A stretch of DNA of 64,000 bases from Tetracentron sinense (GCA_015143295.1 CM026565.1:33054052-33118051), one strand, 5' to 3'; numbered from the stretch's first letter, positions 9,856-22,720 are shown. Translations and numbers: made by a program. The notes: generated from the sequence alone by a model not told the origin.

Positions 9856-12800
9856 CTATCGGGCCTCCAACACAGAAATTGATAATCCATTTATAGAATA
9901 TTTCTCTGCCTTGGCTTTAGATAAATCTGCTTCAATAATACTTCTCCCAGTGAAAAATGCAGGTTGTTTTGGAGGAGGCAGAGGTATTGTTTCATTACTA
10001 AGCATAGAAGCAACATTCGACATGTTGGGTCTGTCAATTGCATTTTCTTGCACGCACAATAGACCCACATGAATGCATCTCAACACTTCGTGTTTTGGAC
10101 ATGAAGCACCCAATGTTGGATCCATTAGCTCTAAGATAGTACCTTCTTTCCACATCTCCCATGTCTGAAAATTTTAGTTTAGTTTACAAAGTCAGTCAAG
10201 ATCTTAGTGCAAAATCAAGTAGCCTTGAGATTTATTTTAGTAACTTACATATCCTATAATGGTGAGAGGGTGATGAGGATCATAGAAACTGTTGTTCTTT
10301 CGGCCGCTCACAATCTCCAACAGTAAGACTCCGAAGCTGAAGACATCAGATTTCACTGAGAAAATTCCCTCCATTGCATATTCAGGAGACATATAACCAC
10401 TGTATTTAATCATTAAGAAGCATTTCTTAGTATTTAAGGGTTGTGTATATATATATATATATATATTAAGTGTTATTAACTTACTAGGTGCCAACAATCC
10501 TATTCGTATTTGCTTCAGATGCATTTCGGCCAAAAATTCTGGCCATGCCAAAATCTGAAATTTTTGGGTTCATGTCATCATCCAATAAAATGTTGCTGGC
10601 TTTCAAATCTCTATGAATTATTCTCAATCTAGAATATTTATGAAGGTAAAGAAGTCCTTGAGCGATTCCTTCAATGATGTTGAAACGTTTCTTCCAATTT
10701 AAATGCTCCCTCTTGCTAGGATCTGTCTTGCAGTAATATTTGTAAATATAAGTAATAACACAGATAAAGTTAAAAGTATCACTAAATCCAAGAAATTGAT
10801 GATTGATGAAGTTGAAAATATTGCAAACCAAATAAGAAGAAATCCAAGCTTTTGTTGGGCATAAACTCATATATTAGCATCTTTTCTTCTCCTTGAATGC
10901 AGCAACCAAAAAGCTTAACAAGATTCATGTGTTGGAGTTTGGAAATGAGTATAATCTCATTTTTGAACTCGATTAGTCCTTGTCCTGAACTTCTTGAAAG
11001 TCTTTTCACGGCTATTTCCCACCCCTCGTGTAATTTTCCCTGAAATGGCAATTCTTGAGTAATTTCTCATGTTAAAAATTAATTTCTCAATGCATTGTGG
11101 TTTAAGAGTCTTGTTTAATTTACCTTGTAAACAGGTCCAAAGCCACCCTCTCCAAGCTTATTTTCATTTGCGAAGTTATTTGTGGCAGCCATTATACAAG
11201 CAAAGCTAAAGACTTTCAGATCATGACCCTTCCCGTCTTTGTTGACCTCATTTGCACCGGTAAGATTATCGAAAGTTGTTGCATTGGTTTCTAGCTCAGA
11301 GAATAACATCACCAGCTCGTTCGCATCCTTCTCCACTGTTTAGTATACAGACAAATTTTGACAGTGTTTCATCATGAGAAACTCTATTTCAACTTGTCTT
11401 TTAACTATGAGAAATTACCTTCTATTCTGAGTTTTCTCCTTGAACGGTACAAGGAGTCCAATAGGAGTATAACTAGAGCAACTGCTATTGCAAAACAAAA
11501 CCATATCCACCAATATTTTCCTGCACTCACATGCAGATACCAATTTGTAAGTCATTTAGTATATTTCCTACATAGAAATGAAGAATTCAATGAGACTTTT
11601 TGATTATTCATATATGAATGAAGGCATTCCGTACCTTCGAGTATCTTTGCTCCTGCTTTCCCACTCATGCTCCCAATTCCTAGAAATTTATTTCAGGAAA
11701 CATAAGATAGTCCCTTCCTCTCTCCCTCTCTACGCGTATATATCACGATTCAAAGAATTTTTGCAATTTATCCATTTTTATAATAAAATTTTTTTGGTGT
11801 CAACCCTTTTGGGTTAATTTATTTGTTTTTGTCAATCCTTTTGAGTTCAGTCTCAGTCTCCTAAATGTAGCTGTATTTTTGTAGAGTTTAAGTATGAGGC
11901 AAACTCTCCTCCGTAGCGTTAGAGCAGAGCTCCCTTTTAGGGTAAAATTCGTAACATTCTTGTAATTATGGAGAGAAAAGTCTTTGCAAAACAATCACAA
12001 GACTGCCCAAGCTCAAACGGTATGGCAGAGCTCCCCTCATATTTGAGTTCGCAATTGAATTGAATCACATAAGTGGCACACCACTATTGGAGGAGAGCAA
12101 AAAATTTGAATTTGAATTTGAATTTTCCTACCATTTTGCTCTCCTCCAATGGTGGTGTGCCACATATGTGATTCAATTCAATCACAATTGGCTATGATTC
12201 GAACTATACCCATCTTCATACTTACAACCACTCCTCCAACGAAGACATTCTGAAAAAAAAAAAAAAAACTTTCATTACTCCCTCCTCAAAGGCGGTGCCC
12301 TTTTGGAGGTGAGTCGTGGGGTGCAGTGAGATCTTTTGTAGAGACCTCATAAAAAAAGGAATGCTCCGTCTTAGGGCCGAGACCATGCTGCCAAGCACGG
12401 GATTTCAAGTGGCCCCACAATGTGAAAATGGGCCCCACCTGAAATCTCAATGTTTGGTAGCAATGTCCCAAAAAAACTGCTGTTTTCATGCTCATTAAAT
12501 GTGTGTGACGCTATCACTCAATCAATTAGTGATGAGCTCTTTTTCCTACGGAACCAAATCATCATTGTTCTTCTCTGTGCTTGGGTTGTTTAAAGGTCGG
12601 TTGAGATCTTGGCTTTTAAACGCTCAATGCCACAGGGAAATTAAACAGACGATTTGCTTCCTTTTCCGACATATTGGACAACAGAGCAACAACCCGTGTT
12701 GTCGCTCATTCATATGCTCTTACATCCTTGCGTTGCTGATAACGTAAACTAACCTTTGTCAACGTAGACCTCATTCCCAGCTGTAAACCCTTCAAAACTC

Positions 12801-13864
12801 GATCCCCTGCTCCAAAACATGCATCCCGTACCATTTCTATAACGAGAACCATAAGCAACACAAGAACAATTACCCATGCACTCGGCGTAACAATCACTAA
12901 GTCCCAGACTCAAATTTCCCCAGATTTCGGGTTGACCATTCATGCCACCGATTTCTTTCCTGAACGTATATTGACTCCTGCACTCCGGCAGCTTCGGCCC
13001 CAAACACCCTCCATCGGAGCTATAGCCATCACACACAGCGGATGTTCCAATTTGTTGCTGGTGGTCCATGATTTTCCCCGACAGTTCCATCACCCACATC
13101 GAATTACTTCCATCCTTAACGCTATATGTGATGTACTTCTCATCCTCCTCTGATATGTATTGCATTTGGAATCTTTCATGGGCCTCAAGCAAATATCGGT
13201 ACATTCTTAAGAACTCGAAACTCCCATTGCTCCATACCCCACTAGTCCAGTAAAGGTCCCCTCGCTGCCACATGAATAATTGGCTTGTACCGTTGGGGTC
13301 CCCTCCAAGAGTGAAGGCCCCGCTAGCGGGTACCTCACTGCTAAGCCACGAAACAAGTGACCATCTATGCCCTGTCTTAAAGTTCACACCTAGTTTCATC
13401 CCGGGCAGAAGGGTGTTTGTAGGATAATCGAAACTTTGCCACAATACCTGCTTGGAATTCACTTCTCTCATAATAAAATTTCCGTTATCCTCTAAAGTAG
13501 CAGTTGAATTTGTAGTCGCTTTATTGGAATTCAACACAATAAGAGTCTCCTCCCCACGTACAATTTTCAAATTTCCATTACCATCGATGGTGAGAACTCC
13601 GCTCGTGTCCATGATCGGGATGTTTCGGTTCGCAACCCAAACTACAGTCTCATCTCGATCTTCTTTGTACCATATTCCTAAATACCGGTGCTTCGAATTT
13701 CTGGGGCTGAAGAATCCTAATTTGAAGATCCCACCTGCAGAAACCAAGTGCTGGTAGTCCAAAAGTTGTTGGCCTTGTGTAATGGTGTCTGTTTCTACAA
13801 GAGAAGAATAAGATCTCATGCATATGCATAAGAAATTGAATAGGAAAATTCCCTTGGCTGCCAT
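9856..13864 (-). CDS. G-type lectin S-receptor-like Ser/Thr kinase, copy A (intact)
   Basis: Exons (minus strand, first to last): 13864-12754, 11520-11419, 11335-11124, 11039-10829, 10722-10485, 10399-10249, 10164-9856. All junctions are GT-AG and all phases agree, giving 777 residues. In order: signal peptide (1-about 22), bulb-type lectin domain (WVANRNIP), S-locus region ([19 protein letters not shown]), a PAN-like Cys cluster ending near 365 ([15 protein letters not shown]), one membrane helix in exon 2 ([18 protein letters not shown]), then the kinase: [10 protein letters not shown] (466-475), AVKRL lysine about 487, HRDLK about 582-586, DFG about 602, GYMSPEYAM. The ectodomain is short and lacks an EGF module, as in the CES101/At1g67520-type group. 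It is predicted to sit in the plasma membrane and sense an unknown ligand. The exon sizes of the kinase part match those of copy B. Confidence 0.92.
12051..12190. mobile_element. Hairpin MITE in intron 1 of copy A
   Basis: Two arms of about 52 bp (12051-12102 and 12134-12190) are near-perfect inverted copies, for example GGCACACCACTATTGGAGGA against TCCTCCAATGGTGGTGTGCC. The spacer is about 31 bp. The outer part, GAATTGAATCACATAxGTGGC, is shared with elements near 35480-35750 and 43872-44580. Confidence 0.8.
12387..12461. repeat. Inverted repeat in intron 1 of copy A
   Basis: Arms of about 32 bp, GCTGCCAAGCACGGGATTTC... and its inverse ...GAAATCTCAATGTTTGGTAGC, flank a short spacer. Probably a small MITE core; no target duplication was seen. 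Confidence 0.55.
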
Positions 13865-13912
13865 TAATTACAACAATAAGATCTCATGCATATGCACAAG
13901 ACGCGGATCTCT

Positions 13913-13922
13913 CTTAAATAAA
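13913..13922 (-). promoter_or_regulatory. Candidate TATA box of copy A
   Basis: The minus strand reads TTTATTTAAG about 50 bp upstream of the start codon, followed by CT/GA-rich leader. The matching place in copies B and C reads GATTTAAG, a weaker match. Assigned from position and sequence only. Confidence 0.4.
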
Positions 13923-14026
13923 CCTTGGACGGCCAACTAGCCCCAGCTATTGAACACCAGAGAGAAAGTTTGCCGTCTTAAGCACAAAACAATTGAGAGG
14001 TTTCGGTCCTATCGGGACTTTGCTAC

Positions 14027-14142
14027 TGAGACCGTGCTTGTGATGTACGGATCTCAAAATTTCATTAAATCTGTTTTTGAAGTTTTGAGATCCGTGCATC
14101 ACATGCCTTGTCTTGGTGTGGTCTCGGCCCTTTGCGGTCTCA
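14027..14142. mobile_element. MITE in the promoter region of copy A
   Basis: Inverted arms TGAGACCG...GTACGGATCTCAAAA and TTTTGAGATCCGTGCATC...CGGTCTCA surround a short spacer, about 105 bp upstream of the candidate TATA box. The otherwise similar upstream regions of copies B (about 24345) and C (about 31712) lack it. Similar TGAGACC ends occur in the inverted repeat at 61443-61558. Confidence 0.65.
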
Positions 14143-14653
14143 ATAGTATTTTCCTATTGAAAATTCAATTTCTCGCCAAAAACATTTGAAATTAAATCAT
14201 TTTTAAATAAAGCTTCTCTTCGGACCGTAATAGAAATTTCCTTGTATGGGTAGCTCATCTGCCACGATCACAATTGGCAGGATTGTTTGCTTTAAAAATA
14301 AAATCAATGGTACATTCATTAAATCTTGTTAGTATTTTTTGGCACGGGATCCTCTCCGGTGGTTGCTAGCGTGCCAACATCATCAAAATTTCAAAAACAG
14401 TGATGTCTTTTATTCTTTTTCTTGCCATTCGGTGTCATGCCGAACTGCATTAGATTTTGTGTATAAGATATGTGAATGACGTCGGGAGTGGGCAAGTTGT
14501 AGCTGACGATGTCCTCACCGGCTACAACTGGAGAGGGTCCCAAGTCGTTTTTTTTTCAAAGACACCTGCACACTAGAATACATGAAAAGTAGTGATTGGC
14601 ACGGATGGTCACCTACAACAAAATTCAAAAGATTTACTCTTCTTATTATCAGT

Positions 14654-14761
14654 AGGAACAATAATAAGCTACAAAGTGCCATTTGCCCCTCTATTGTGCC
14701 TAGAGTGGCCATTTACTGCCACTGGCTGCAAATGGCACTTTGTAGCTGATTCTTGTTCCCT
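14654..14761. mobile_element. Small MITE upstream of copy A
   Basis: Ends AGGAACAATAATAAGCTACA and TGTAGCTGATTCTTGTTCCC are inverted copies, extended by AAGTGCCATTTG. The related flank of copy C at about 32310-32345 runs through without this insert, which supports insertion after the duplication. Confidence 0.65.
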
Positions 14762-15652
14762 TAGAAGTCCGTGTTAGTAAGCATGGTAATCGAGTCCAAC
14801 TACCACATTACCTTAAGAACAGTTGCCAATTTATTTAACTATTCTCATGGCATATCCAAATGAAAGCACAACTTTGCAATCCTAATTTTTAACTTTACAA
14901 TCCTAATTTTCGTCTATGAATTTTTGCTCGTTTTCTAAAAGATTTAGATACCAGGGAGCTTGGCATCTATTCTAATATTATATGCTGCTAGAATGGATAT
15001 GTGGTGGCACCCCTCAGAAGTAACTATTTATCATTTTCTTCAATTAGCTAGCAACATCAACAATGTGCGACCCAATATCCTTATCTTTTGCTCTACTCTC
15101 CTACGAATATCCTTATCTTATGCTCTTTCTCTCTCACATTCGTAGGAACCAAAGACTCATCCTGCGGGCGAAACAAGGCTTGTCCCATTGGTGTGTCTTT
15201 GACCACACTTTCGTTCCGGGTTCCAGTCCCTCGGTGTGTGCCTCGGATGAGATATTCACCTGACAGGTAAGTAGCCGTACTAACCTCTTTATTTTAAACT
15301 TTAGGGTTAATTTTTTGTTGAATTTTTTATTCTAAGACCCAATTGGTTTAAAGTATTAACCCGAGGGGTAGGTGAATATAACCACAATTAATTAAAGGGA
15401 ATTGAAAGGTACGTGTTGGCTTGTGGGTGCAATTGAACTCTTCCGAGTTCACTCACAATTGAATATATCCCAACTTGATACATTTTATTTATTTGTCTAT
15501 TTAAATGATGGGTAAGTGTTATTATACCCAATCAATGAGTGTTTTCTAATGTGCATATATTTTTTTTTGATGTTTTTGATGATGGGTTGTATTTCTCGTA
15601 ATCACTTATGCCTCTAATGTTCAATCATTGATTATGGTAGTGACTGTGGGCA

Positions 15653-17085
15653 GTGAAATTCCACTGTCCGCAGGGCAGGTGCATTACACCTGATCTCTGC
15701 CTGCGAAATGGGTAGTTAGGCTTCAAGCTTTCCAAAGGCACGTGTGGTAGTTGGCCAACAGCCGTATGGTCATTAGTCCGCCAGCATTTAAAGTTGGCAG
15801 ACAAGAAAATGATGCCTCGAGGGCATGCCTCTTGCCAGTCCCAAATGGGACTGACATGTGTCCAGGGTCTATCCTCATAGATAGACCTGATTAAATAAAT
15901 CCTTGCGAACTAGCCAAATAGACCAGCCCTTAATAATCCTTCCACGGATAGAATTCATAAGTCTGTCTCACAAATAGACTTCATACTTAGCGTTGCAGGC
16001 TGACCAAAGGCCAGCCCTTAAGAAACCTGGTCCACAGCCCAAAATGGCCATGAACATGATAAGACCATGGGTGGAACCCATGGACCACCATTGGGTCACT
16101 CACCTAGACCGCGGATTGACATTGTCAGTCCTTGCTTAGCCTAGTCCGCAGCCCAAATGGGCTGTGAACTGGGTCCCCAACTGGCCATGAAATCCTTAAA
16201 AAGGAGGGGGGGGGATCATGTGCTACCTTTTGAGGATCCCGAGATAAGGATCCCCTCCCTAAATTCTAGTGATGGGATGTCATCTAACACCTTATTTAAG
16301 AGGAGGGTAAACCTCTCTCTACTTTTGAGAGTGATAAGGACTCTTCAGCTAAGAAGGAGGAAAGATCCTATCCTCTTTGGTTTCCCAGATAAGGGAAAAC
16401 TAGTATGGAATCCTCCAAAGAAGAGAATTTTGTTCAACCCCAGGTTTCCGAGATTATATATATATATATATATATATTATTAACCTTTAAAGATGATCTA
16501 TAAATGTCCCGTCGAACTAATTTTTTGACATGTGTCTCTTGAAAGACCCTCTTGACATCTAAAAATATTTGAGTAGAAAAATAAAATAGCAAATTTCAAA
16601 TAAGTGAGTCCATGAATTTCTCCTAAAAGGAGAATGCATTGCAAGAGACAACTGCACACAACAACTTGTAGAGTCTATATATCGAGAAGTACATAAAATT
16701 GAGACAAAATCATACAATAATCTCAGTATTAATCTGAAATTCAGTGCATGATCGAGTAAAAATATTGGATTTGTGAAGTCCAAGAATGCAATTAGTATAA
16801 ATTAAATATCAATCATCAATTTATTTTCAGCCATACGTTTGTGTGTTCTCGATTTGTATTGAGGTCAATTAACATATGAGAAAATATCAATGTGGATGTC
16901 AAGGCTAAAACTCACCCGTTGATGAAGATCCACAACTACAAAAACATAAATAGTTTGTTGTTGGGAGAAAGTTGCAAGCTAGGAGATAGAGCATTCCATT
17001 AATTGGACTGCGAGAACACAACAATATCTTTTTTTTTGAAAAAAGCCTCCCAGTAGGGACACAACGATATCTTTAAGGGCAAAAT
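15653..17085. other. Gene-free stretch, possible fragment of an LTR
   Basis: The similarity between the flanks of copies A and C ends near 15645. The next 830 bp is of higher GC content with repeated phrases such as CAGCCCAAATGGGCTGTGAA, and ends in an AT microsatellite (16455-16479). It resembles LTR sequence in texture, but I found no terminal pair or target repeat. No gene is supported in 16480-17085. Confidence 0.3.
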
Positions 17086-17288
17086 ATTGTCTTTGGCGAT
17101 GCCAGAAAGAAATTTTCTAGCAATCCACAAATCAACGGACATGTGGCAATAAAAAGGGGAGATGTCATTTTATTTTCTCCCCATAGTTTTGACTTCTCCC
17201 CACTTGATATCTCTCTCCTTTTTTATCGCCACATGTCCACTGATTTGTGGAACCTTAAAATATCTTTCTGGCATCGCCAGAAACAATC
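17086..17288. mobile_element. Long-arm MITE with the CTCCCC/GATATCTC core
   Basis: Arms of about 78 bp are inverted copies, for example GGCGATGCCAGAAAG, CCACAAATCA and GGACATGTGGC against their reverse complements at 17226-17288. The centre reads TTCTCCCCATAGTTTTGACT and TCTCCCCACTTGATATCTCT. The same core occurs at 24745-24957 and 60538-60716 between unrelated ends. Confidence 0.8.
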
Positions 17289-18899
17289 CATTGCCATTGA
17301 TCGGTGCTAGATGTTACACATATATGCACCTTAAACTGCACTTGTTAATCCATTAAAATATTCTTTTAAAACTGTTTTACGGTACTTGGTTCTCTTCATT
17401 GATTTCAGGTTCATGCGAGGAAAAGAAGGTTAAAAATAAAGATTTAAAGACTTCCGAAAATCTCAAAAGAGGTTCAATCATGTGAAAGACCAAAAGAGAA
17501 AAAATCTATAATTTTCTGTAACCTGTGATAGATCGTAGGTAACCTGTGATCGATCGCAGGTCAAGCTGCGATAAATGAAAGGGTTGCGATGGATCGCAAA
17601 GATGGCAGAGAGCTACTGGAAAGTTTCTTCTGTATGCGATTGATCACAGATCGGTGTTTTTGCCTAGTAAACAACATCCGGAATTGAAGTTTTTGAGTCT
17701 TAATGGGTTTACAACAACCCTAATCCGAATTGATTTCCTCTATATAAATAGAAGATTATTTTGTCATAAAGAGGTATAAAGAATTTTGGATCTAAAGAAG
17801 AGAAAAAGCTTTGGAGATCAAGGAAGCCATGAAGATGAATTTAGTGTTTTTGTCTATGAAGACAGCGTGCTCTTCCCTCGCGATGAACTAACTTTCCGTT
17901 CTAGGGTTTCGATGAAACCCTAGCCAAGTAACCGTGTTCTAATTTAGTCTTTATTTAGATTTCTTATTTGTAAGACATTGACTACATAATGAGAGAGTTG
18001 TTTTATCAACCAATTTTATTGTTCAAATTTGATTTCAATTGAATTTTTATCATTGTCTTAGGTGTTACGAAATTGGAATTAAACTCACTTATGTTAATTT
18101 TCGTTAGAATTTAGTATAGGCTTTATGCAATAGTTTTAACATATTAAGAGATTAAATCCTAAGATATCTTATGTTAAGGAAAAACGAGTGATTACATAAC
18201 GGGAATTTAGTGTGGATCATTCGTGCTAACCGAAGATACGATATGCCTAGAGCTTAATCTCTTGTACTTTTCTTGATCAGTGGAGGGGGGACGTGCTGTC
18301 ACTCTCACTGTAATGTTTGCAATTCAAGAGATCTGAATAAATTCAGAATATGATTAGTTATGAGGTTAGTGGTGGATTCGAACACCCTAAATCTTCTCTC
18401 CAAAGGATTTAAAAACTCAGTAGTTGATATTTAAATTAGAAATCATCATTAGTTTAAATAATTGTTTTAGTCTAATCCATTAAAAATCAACTCTTTCAAT
18501 CATTAGTTTAAAAATTAATCTTGATAAAAGACAACGAAACTAACGCAGTTCTCAAAGGTTCGATACCCTTCCTAGTACTATTCTACAAAATTATTACATA
18601 AGGAATAATTAAATTACATAACGATCAGCCATCATTAAGCTATGTCTCTTCCTCCAACTCATAAGTCAATGAACCTATCCCAATCCTTTTGAAAGTAAAA
18701 AAGAAAAAAAAAAACCACATCCGATGCATTAACAACATCACCGTTATCTTCAACAATATTGTAGTAGATAATCTGACCCAATCTTGAGTGATGAACTGGA
18801 AAAAAAATCACTTGATTGCCTAAGATAAATAAAATTTGTAGATTTTTATTGAATTGGAAAGAATAACGATTAATAGTGAGTTAAAGTTGTAGTTCTAAT
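17289..18899. other. Gene-free stretch, probably LTR-derived
   Basis: Nothing coding is supported. Around 17550-17680 variants of TGCGATxGATCGCAG recur, a TATATAAATAG lies at about 17742, and 18500-18580 reads AACGCAGTTCTCAAAGGTTCGATACCC, a phrase resembling the end of some plant LTRs. The element's borders were not found, so class is uncertain. Confidence 0.3.
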
Positions 18900-19059
18900 T
18901 ATTCAGACCACCAATCATAGGAAATATTTTACTTTACTGATCAGACCACCAAAACACGAAAGTTGATATATTATCTTAAACTCAACAAGATCTAAAAATA
19001 AAATAAAGTAAATAAATAAAACCTATGCATCTCAAAGTTGTTAAGAGTCCTCTTCCTAC

Positions 19060-19681
19060 AAGGGGCGGAGCTGCGGAGCCAAGGGCGTGGGGGGCCCCGT
19101 ACCCCCCCCCCCCCCCCCCCCCCCCCCCTCAAAAAAAAAAAACTTTTGAACACAAGTTCTCTTCAAGGGTATACATGGGAGAGGCAGGTGCCCCCAAACA
19201 TTAAAAAAAAAAAGTATTTTTATAATAAGTTGTGTAATTATTTAATTGGGAAAAATAATAGGACAAGGGGCAGTTGCTGTCCCTCAAAAAATTATATTAT
19301 ATTATTTCACTATTTAATAGGGTATAGCCATTGGGTGGGCATGGGGTCCTCGTTACAAAAAAAAGGGCAACTCCCTTGAACTTTGAAAAGCAAAATATGT
19401 ATCTTATATCATGTTATTTAATTATTTAACAGGATATAGTCATGGCAATGTAACAACTATTTCCTAAACAGAGAAAAACAATACTCGTAAGATATGTACG
19501 AAATGACCCAAGAACTTGGTTACCAAAAAAAATTGGGATCTACACTCCGAACCCTCATTCTCCTAAAATCATAATATTTCGTAACCACCTAATCATTTTC
19601 CACAAAAATTTATCACAATTACTATCATTTTCAATCAACCATCATGTGCCCCCTACTAGAAAATCTTGACTCTGCCCTGCC
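19060..19681. mobile_element. hAT-like element with GGGGCGGAG ends and a 27-C run
   Basis: Starts AAGGGGCGGAGC and ends TTGACTCTGCCCTGCC, with an imperfect 8-bp flank repeat (CTTCCTAC and TTTCCTAT). The related flank of copy C (about 27080-27110) reads straight through CCTTCCAATGTAGGG, an empty site that supports the borders. The element has no coding capacity. Positions 19102-19128 are an uninterrupted run of C followed by an A run. Confidence 0.65.
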
Positions 19682-19962
19682 TTTCCTATGTAGGGTATAT
19701 AACCCATATTTGGTGTTTCCCCACAAGAATAGTTTTCTCTCCCCTCCCGCACCCTATATTTTGTACTAGAATTCGCTTGTAATATAATTCCCACATTCCT
19801 TCCTATATTGCATCCTTGGTAAACTCGACTTATTTTAGACCAAAGCCTCGGCCGATATTTACTTAGACGTCACCTCTAACTGTGCAAACCATGTTGATTA
19901 CGGAAATTAAGATGATATAGATTCCAGTTTAATGATCCTCCAATGTATACAGTATTTCTAAA

Positions 19963-20157
19963 AGGAAAGTGATTGAAAACTCTCGATAGTAGGTACTATC
20001 AAGAGCACAGCCGCACGCTGGAAAATCCAAGGGCCACAATTTACACATTCTTTAAATGGTATGCCCCACAATAGTGTTTGCATCTTTAGATTTTCAATCT
20101 TGTGGCCTTGCATGGCTCTCAATAGTACCTATTATCGAGAATTTTAAATCACTTCCC
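19963..20157. mobile_element. hAT-type MITE, 195 bp, downstream of copy B
   Basis: Flanked by an exact 8-bp repeat TTTCTAAA (19955-19962 and 20158-20165). Ends GGAAAGTGATTGAAAACTCT and the inverse from 20118 on are about 40-bp inverted repeats containing CTCGATAxTAGGTACTAT. Copy A has the empty site at about 9643 (TTTCTAAAAATAGC). Confidence 0.88.
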
Positions 20158-20241
20158 TTTCTAAAATAGCATTCCCTTGTAATTTGACCACTTTTGAATT
20201 AAGAGGATATTTTGTCAACCTCAAATAGTTGTGATAAGATA

Positions 20242-20406
20242 GAGTTCGGATGGGCAACAACGCTAGCTACTGCACAGTTGCCCGGTTGTGTCTGCAAAAA
20301 CATGGGCCTACATTCAATAGGGTAGACCCCAAACAAAAGAAATGGGCCCCCATGTTTTTGTAGACACAATCGGGCAACAGCTAGGGCTGTTGCCCATCGG
20401 AACTCA
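20242..20406. mobile_element. hAT-type MITE, 165 bp, downstream of copy B
   Basis: Flanked by an exact 8-bp repeat ATAAGATA (20234-20241 and 20407-20414). Ends GAGTTCGGATGGGCAACA and TGTTGCCCATCGGAACTC are inverted copies; inner arms include TGTCTGCAAAAACATGGG. Copies A and C lack it at the corresponding place. Confidence 0.88.
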
Positions 20407-22559
20407 ATAAGATACGAATGACAACGACAATGATGACAAACATGAGAGATTATATCGAAATGAAAAAAAACACTAACACAATGCATAAATGTACATAGTA
20501 AGCTTTTACAAAAACCAATAGCTCTATCGGGCTTCCATCACAGAAATGGATAACCCATTTAGGGAATATTTATTTGACTTGGCATTAGATAAATCTGGTT
20601 CAATAATACTTCTTCCCGTAGAAAATGCGGGTTGTTTTGGAGGAGGCAAGGGTATTGTTTCATTACTAAGCATAGAAGCAACATCTGACATGTTGGGTCT
20701 GTCCATTGCGTTTTCTTGCGCACACAATAGACCCACATGAATGCATCTCAACACTTCATGTTTCTGACATGAAGTACCCAATGTCGGATCCATTAGCTCT
20801 AAGCTATTACCTTCTTTCCATTGCTTCCATGTCTGAAAATTTCAATTTAGTTTACAATATCAGTCAAGGTCTTACTGCAAAATCAAATGGTCTTGAAATT
20901 TATTTCAATAACTTACATATCCTATAAGGCTAAGAGGGCCATCAGGATCATAGAAACTGTTGTTCTTTCGACCGCTCACAATCTCCAACAATAAGACTCC
21001 GAAGCTGAAGACGTCAGATTTCACTGAGAAAATTCCCTCCATTGCATATTCAGGAGACATGTAACCACTGTATTTAATCATCAAGAATAGTTTCTTAGTA
21101 TTTAAGGGTAATTACATGCTTGTGAGTGTGCAAACACATGTACAAATATATGGTAAGTGTTGATAACTTACTAGGTGCCAACAATCCTATTCGTATTTGC
21201 TTCAGATACATTTTGCCCAAAAATTCTGGCCATGCCAAAATCTGAAATTTTTGGGTTCATGTCATTATCCAATAAGATGTTGCTGGCTTTTAAATCTCTA
21301 TGAATTATTCTCAGTCTAGAATATTTATGAAGGTAAAGAAGTCCTTGAGTGATCCCTTCGATGATGTTGAAACGTTTTTTCCAGTCTAAAAGCTCCCTTC
21401 TAGTAGGATCTGTCTCGCAGTAATTTGAGTCAATATAATTAGTAATAAACAGATAATGTTGAAAGTATCATTAAAACCGATTAAGTAAATGGAGTCGAAA
21501 ATATTGCGAACCAAATAAGAAGAAATCCAAGCTTATGTTGGACATAAACTCATATATTAGCATCTTTTCTTCTCCTTGAATACAACAACCCAAAAGCCTA
21601 ACAAGATTCATGTGTTGAAGTTTGGAAATGAGTATAATCTCATTTTTGAACTCCCTTAGACCTTGTCCTGAACTTCTTGAAAGTCTCTTCACAGCTATTT
21701 CTTGCCCCTTGAGTAATTTTCCCTGAAATGTCAATTCTCGGGTAATTTCTAAATGGAAAAACTAATTCCTCAAAGCATTCTGGTTTAAGAGTCATGTTTA
21801 CCTTGTAAACAGGTCCAAACCCACCCTCTCCGAGCTTATTTTCAGATGAGAAGTTGTTTGTGGCAGCCATTATACTAGCAAAGGTAAATACTTTTAGATC
21901 ATGACCCTTCTCGTCTTTGTTGAGCTCATTTGCATCGGTAAGATTATCAAAAGTTGTTACATTAGTTTCAAACTCAGAGAATAACTTCACCTCGCCCGCT
22001 TCCATCTCCCCTATTTGGTATATAGATACAAATTTAGACTCTGTTTGATAATGAGAAATCAGTTTGTCTTTTAACTGTGAGAGAGTACCTTCTAGTCTCA
22101 GTTTTTTCCTTAAACGGTACAAGGAGTCCAGTAGGAGTATAACAAGAGCAACTGCTATTGCAAAGCAAAACCATATCCACCGATAATTATCTGCACTGAC
22201 AAGCGATTACCATTTATTTATTTATCTCATATTCAACAATTTGTAAGTCGAATTTCCTATAGAGAAATGAAAAATTAAAGGAGACTTTGATAATCCATAC
22301 ATGATCAATGAAGTTATTCCATACCTTTGATCAGTATCTTTGCTCCCGCACTCTTGCTCCTTATTCCTAGAAATTTATTTCAGGAAACATAATATAGTCA
22401 TATATATCACGATTCAAAAAAGTTTCCATTCTCTCCTTGCTTTTATAATAAAACAAATTTCTTTGTGTCAACTGACTGTGTGTGGCATTTGTTTTATTAT
22501 TTAGAAATGGTGAGAGCATGTAGAATTGTGTAAACTGGGTGAATTCAAAAGATATAAAG

Positions 22560-22720
22560 TGGTATATCCAAATTTGTATCCGACTATCCGAATTCGGTTA
22601 TATACCCAACGGATAGTGAAATAGAGTATTTGTATCCGATTCTAATTAAAATATTAGAATCAGGATAATATTCAAATTATCCGATCTTTAAAATGAAAAA
22701 ATTCCAAAAAAATTAATTTT
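22560..22720. repeat. TATCCGAAT-rich low-complexity tract in intron 1 of copy B
   Basis: Phrases such as TATCCGACTATCCGAATTCGG recur here, like subterminal repeats of hAT elements. No ends or target repeat were identified. Confidence 0.35.

Noticed and set aside
12051-12190. Long hairpin as a microRNA precursor
   Set aside because: The near-perfect arms and relatives elsewhere in the window fit a MITE; small-RNA data would be needed for any other call.
15653-16480. A complete LTR
   Set aside because: No matching terminal pair or target repeat was found, so only an unclassified repeat-like stretch is recorded.
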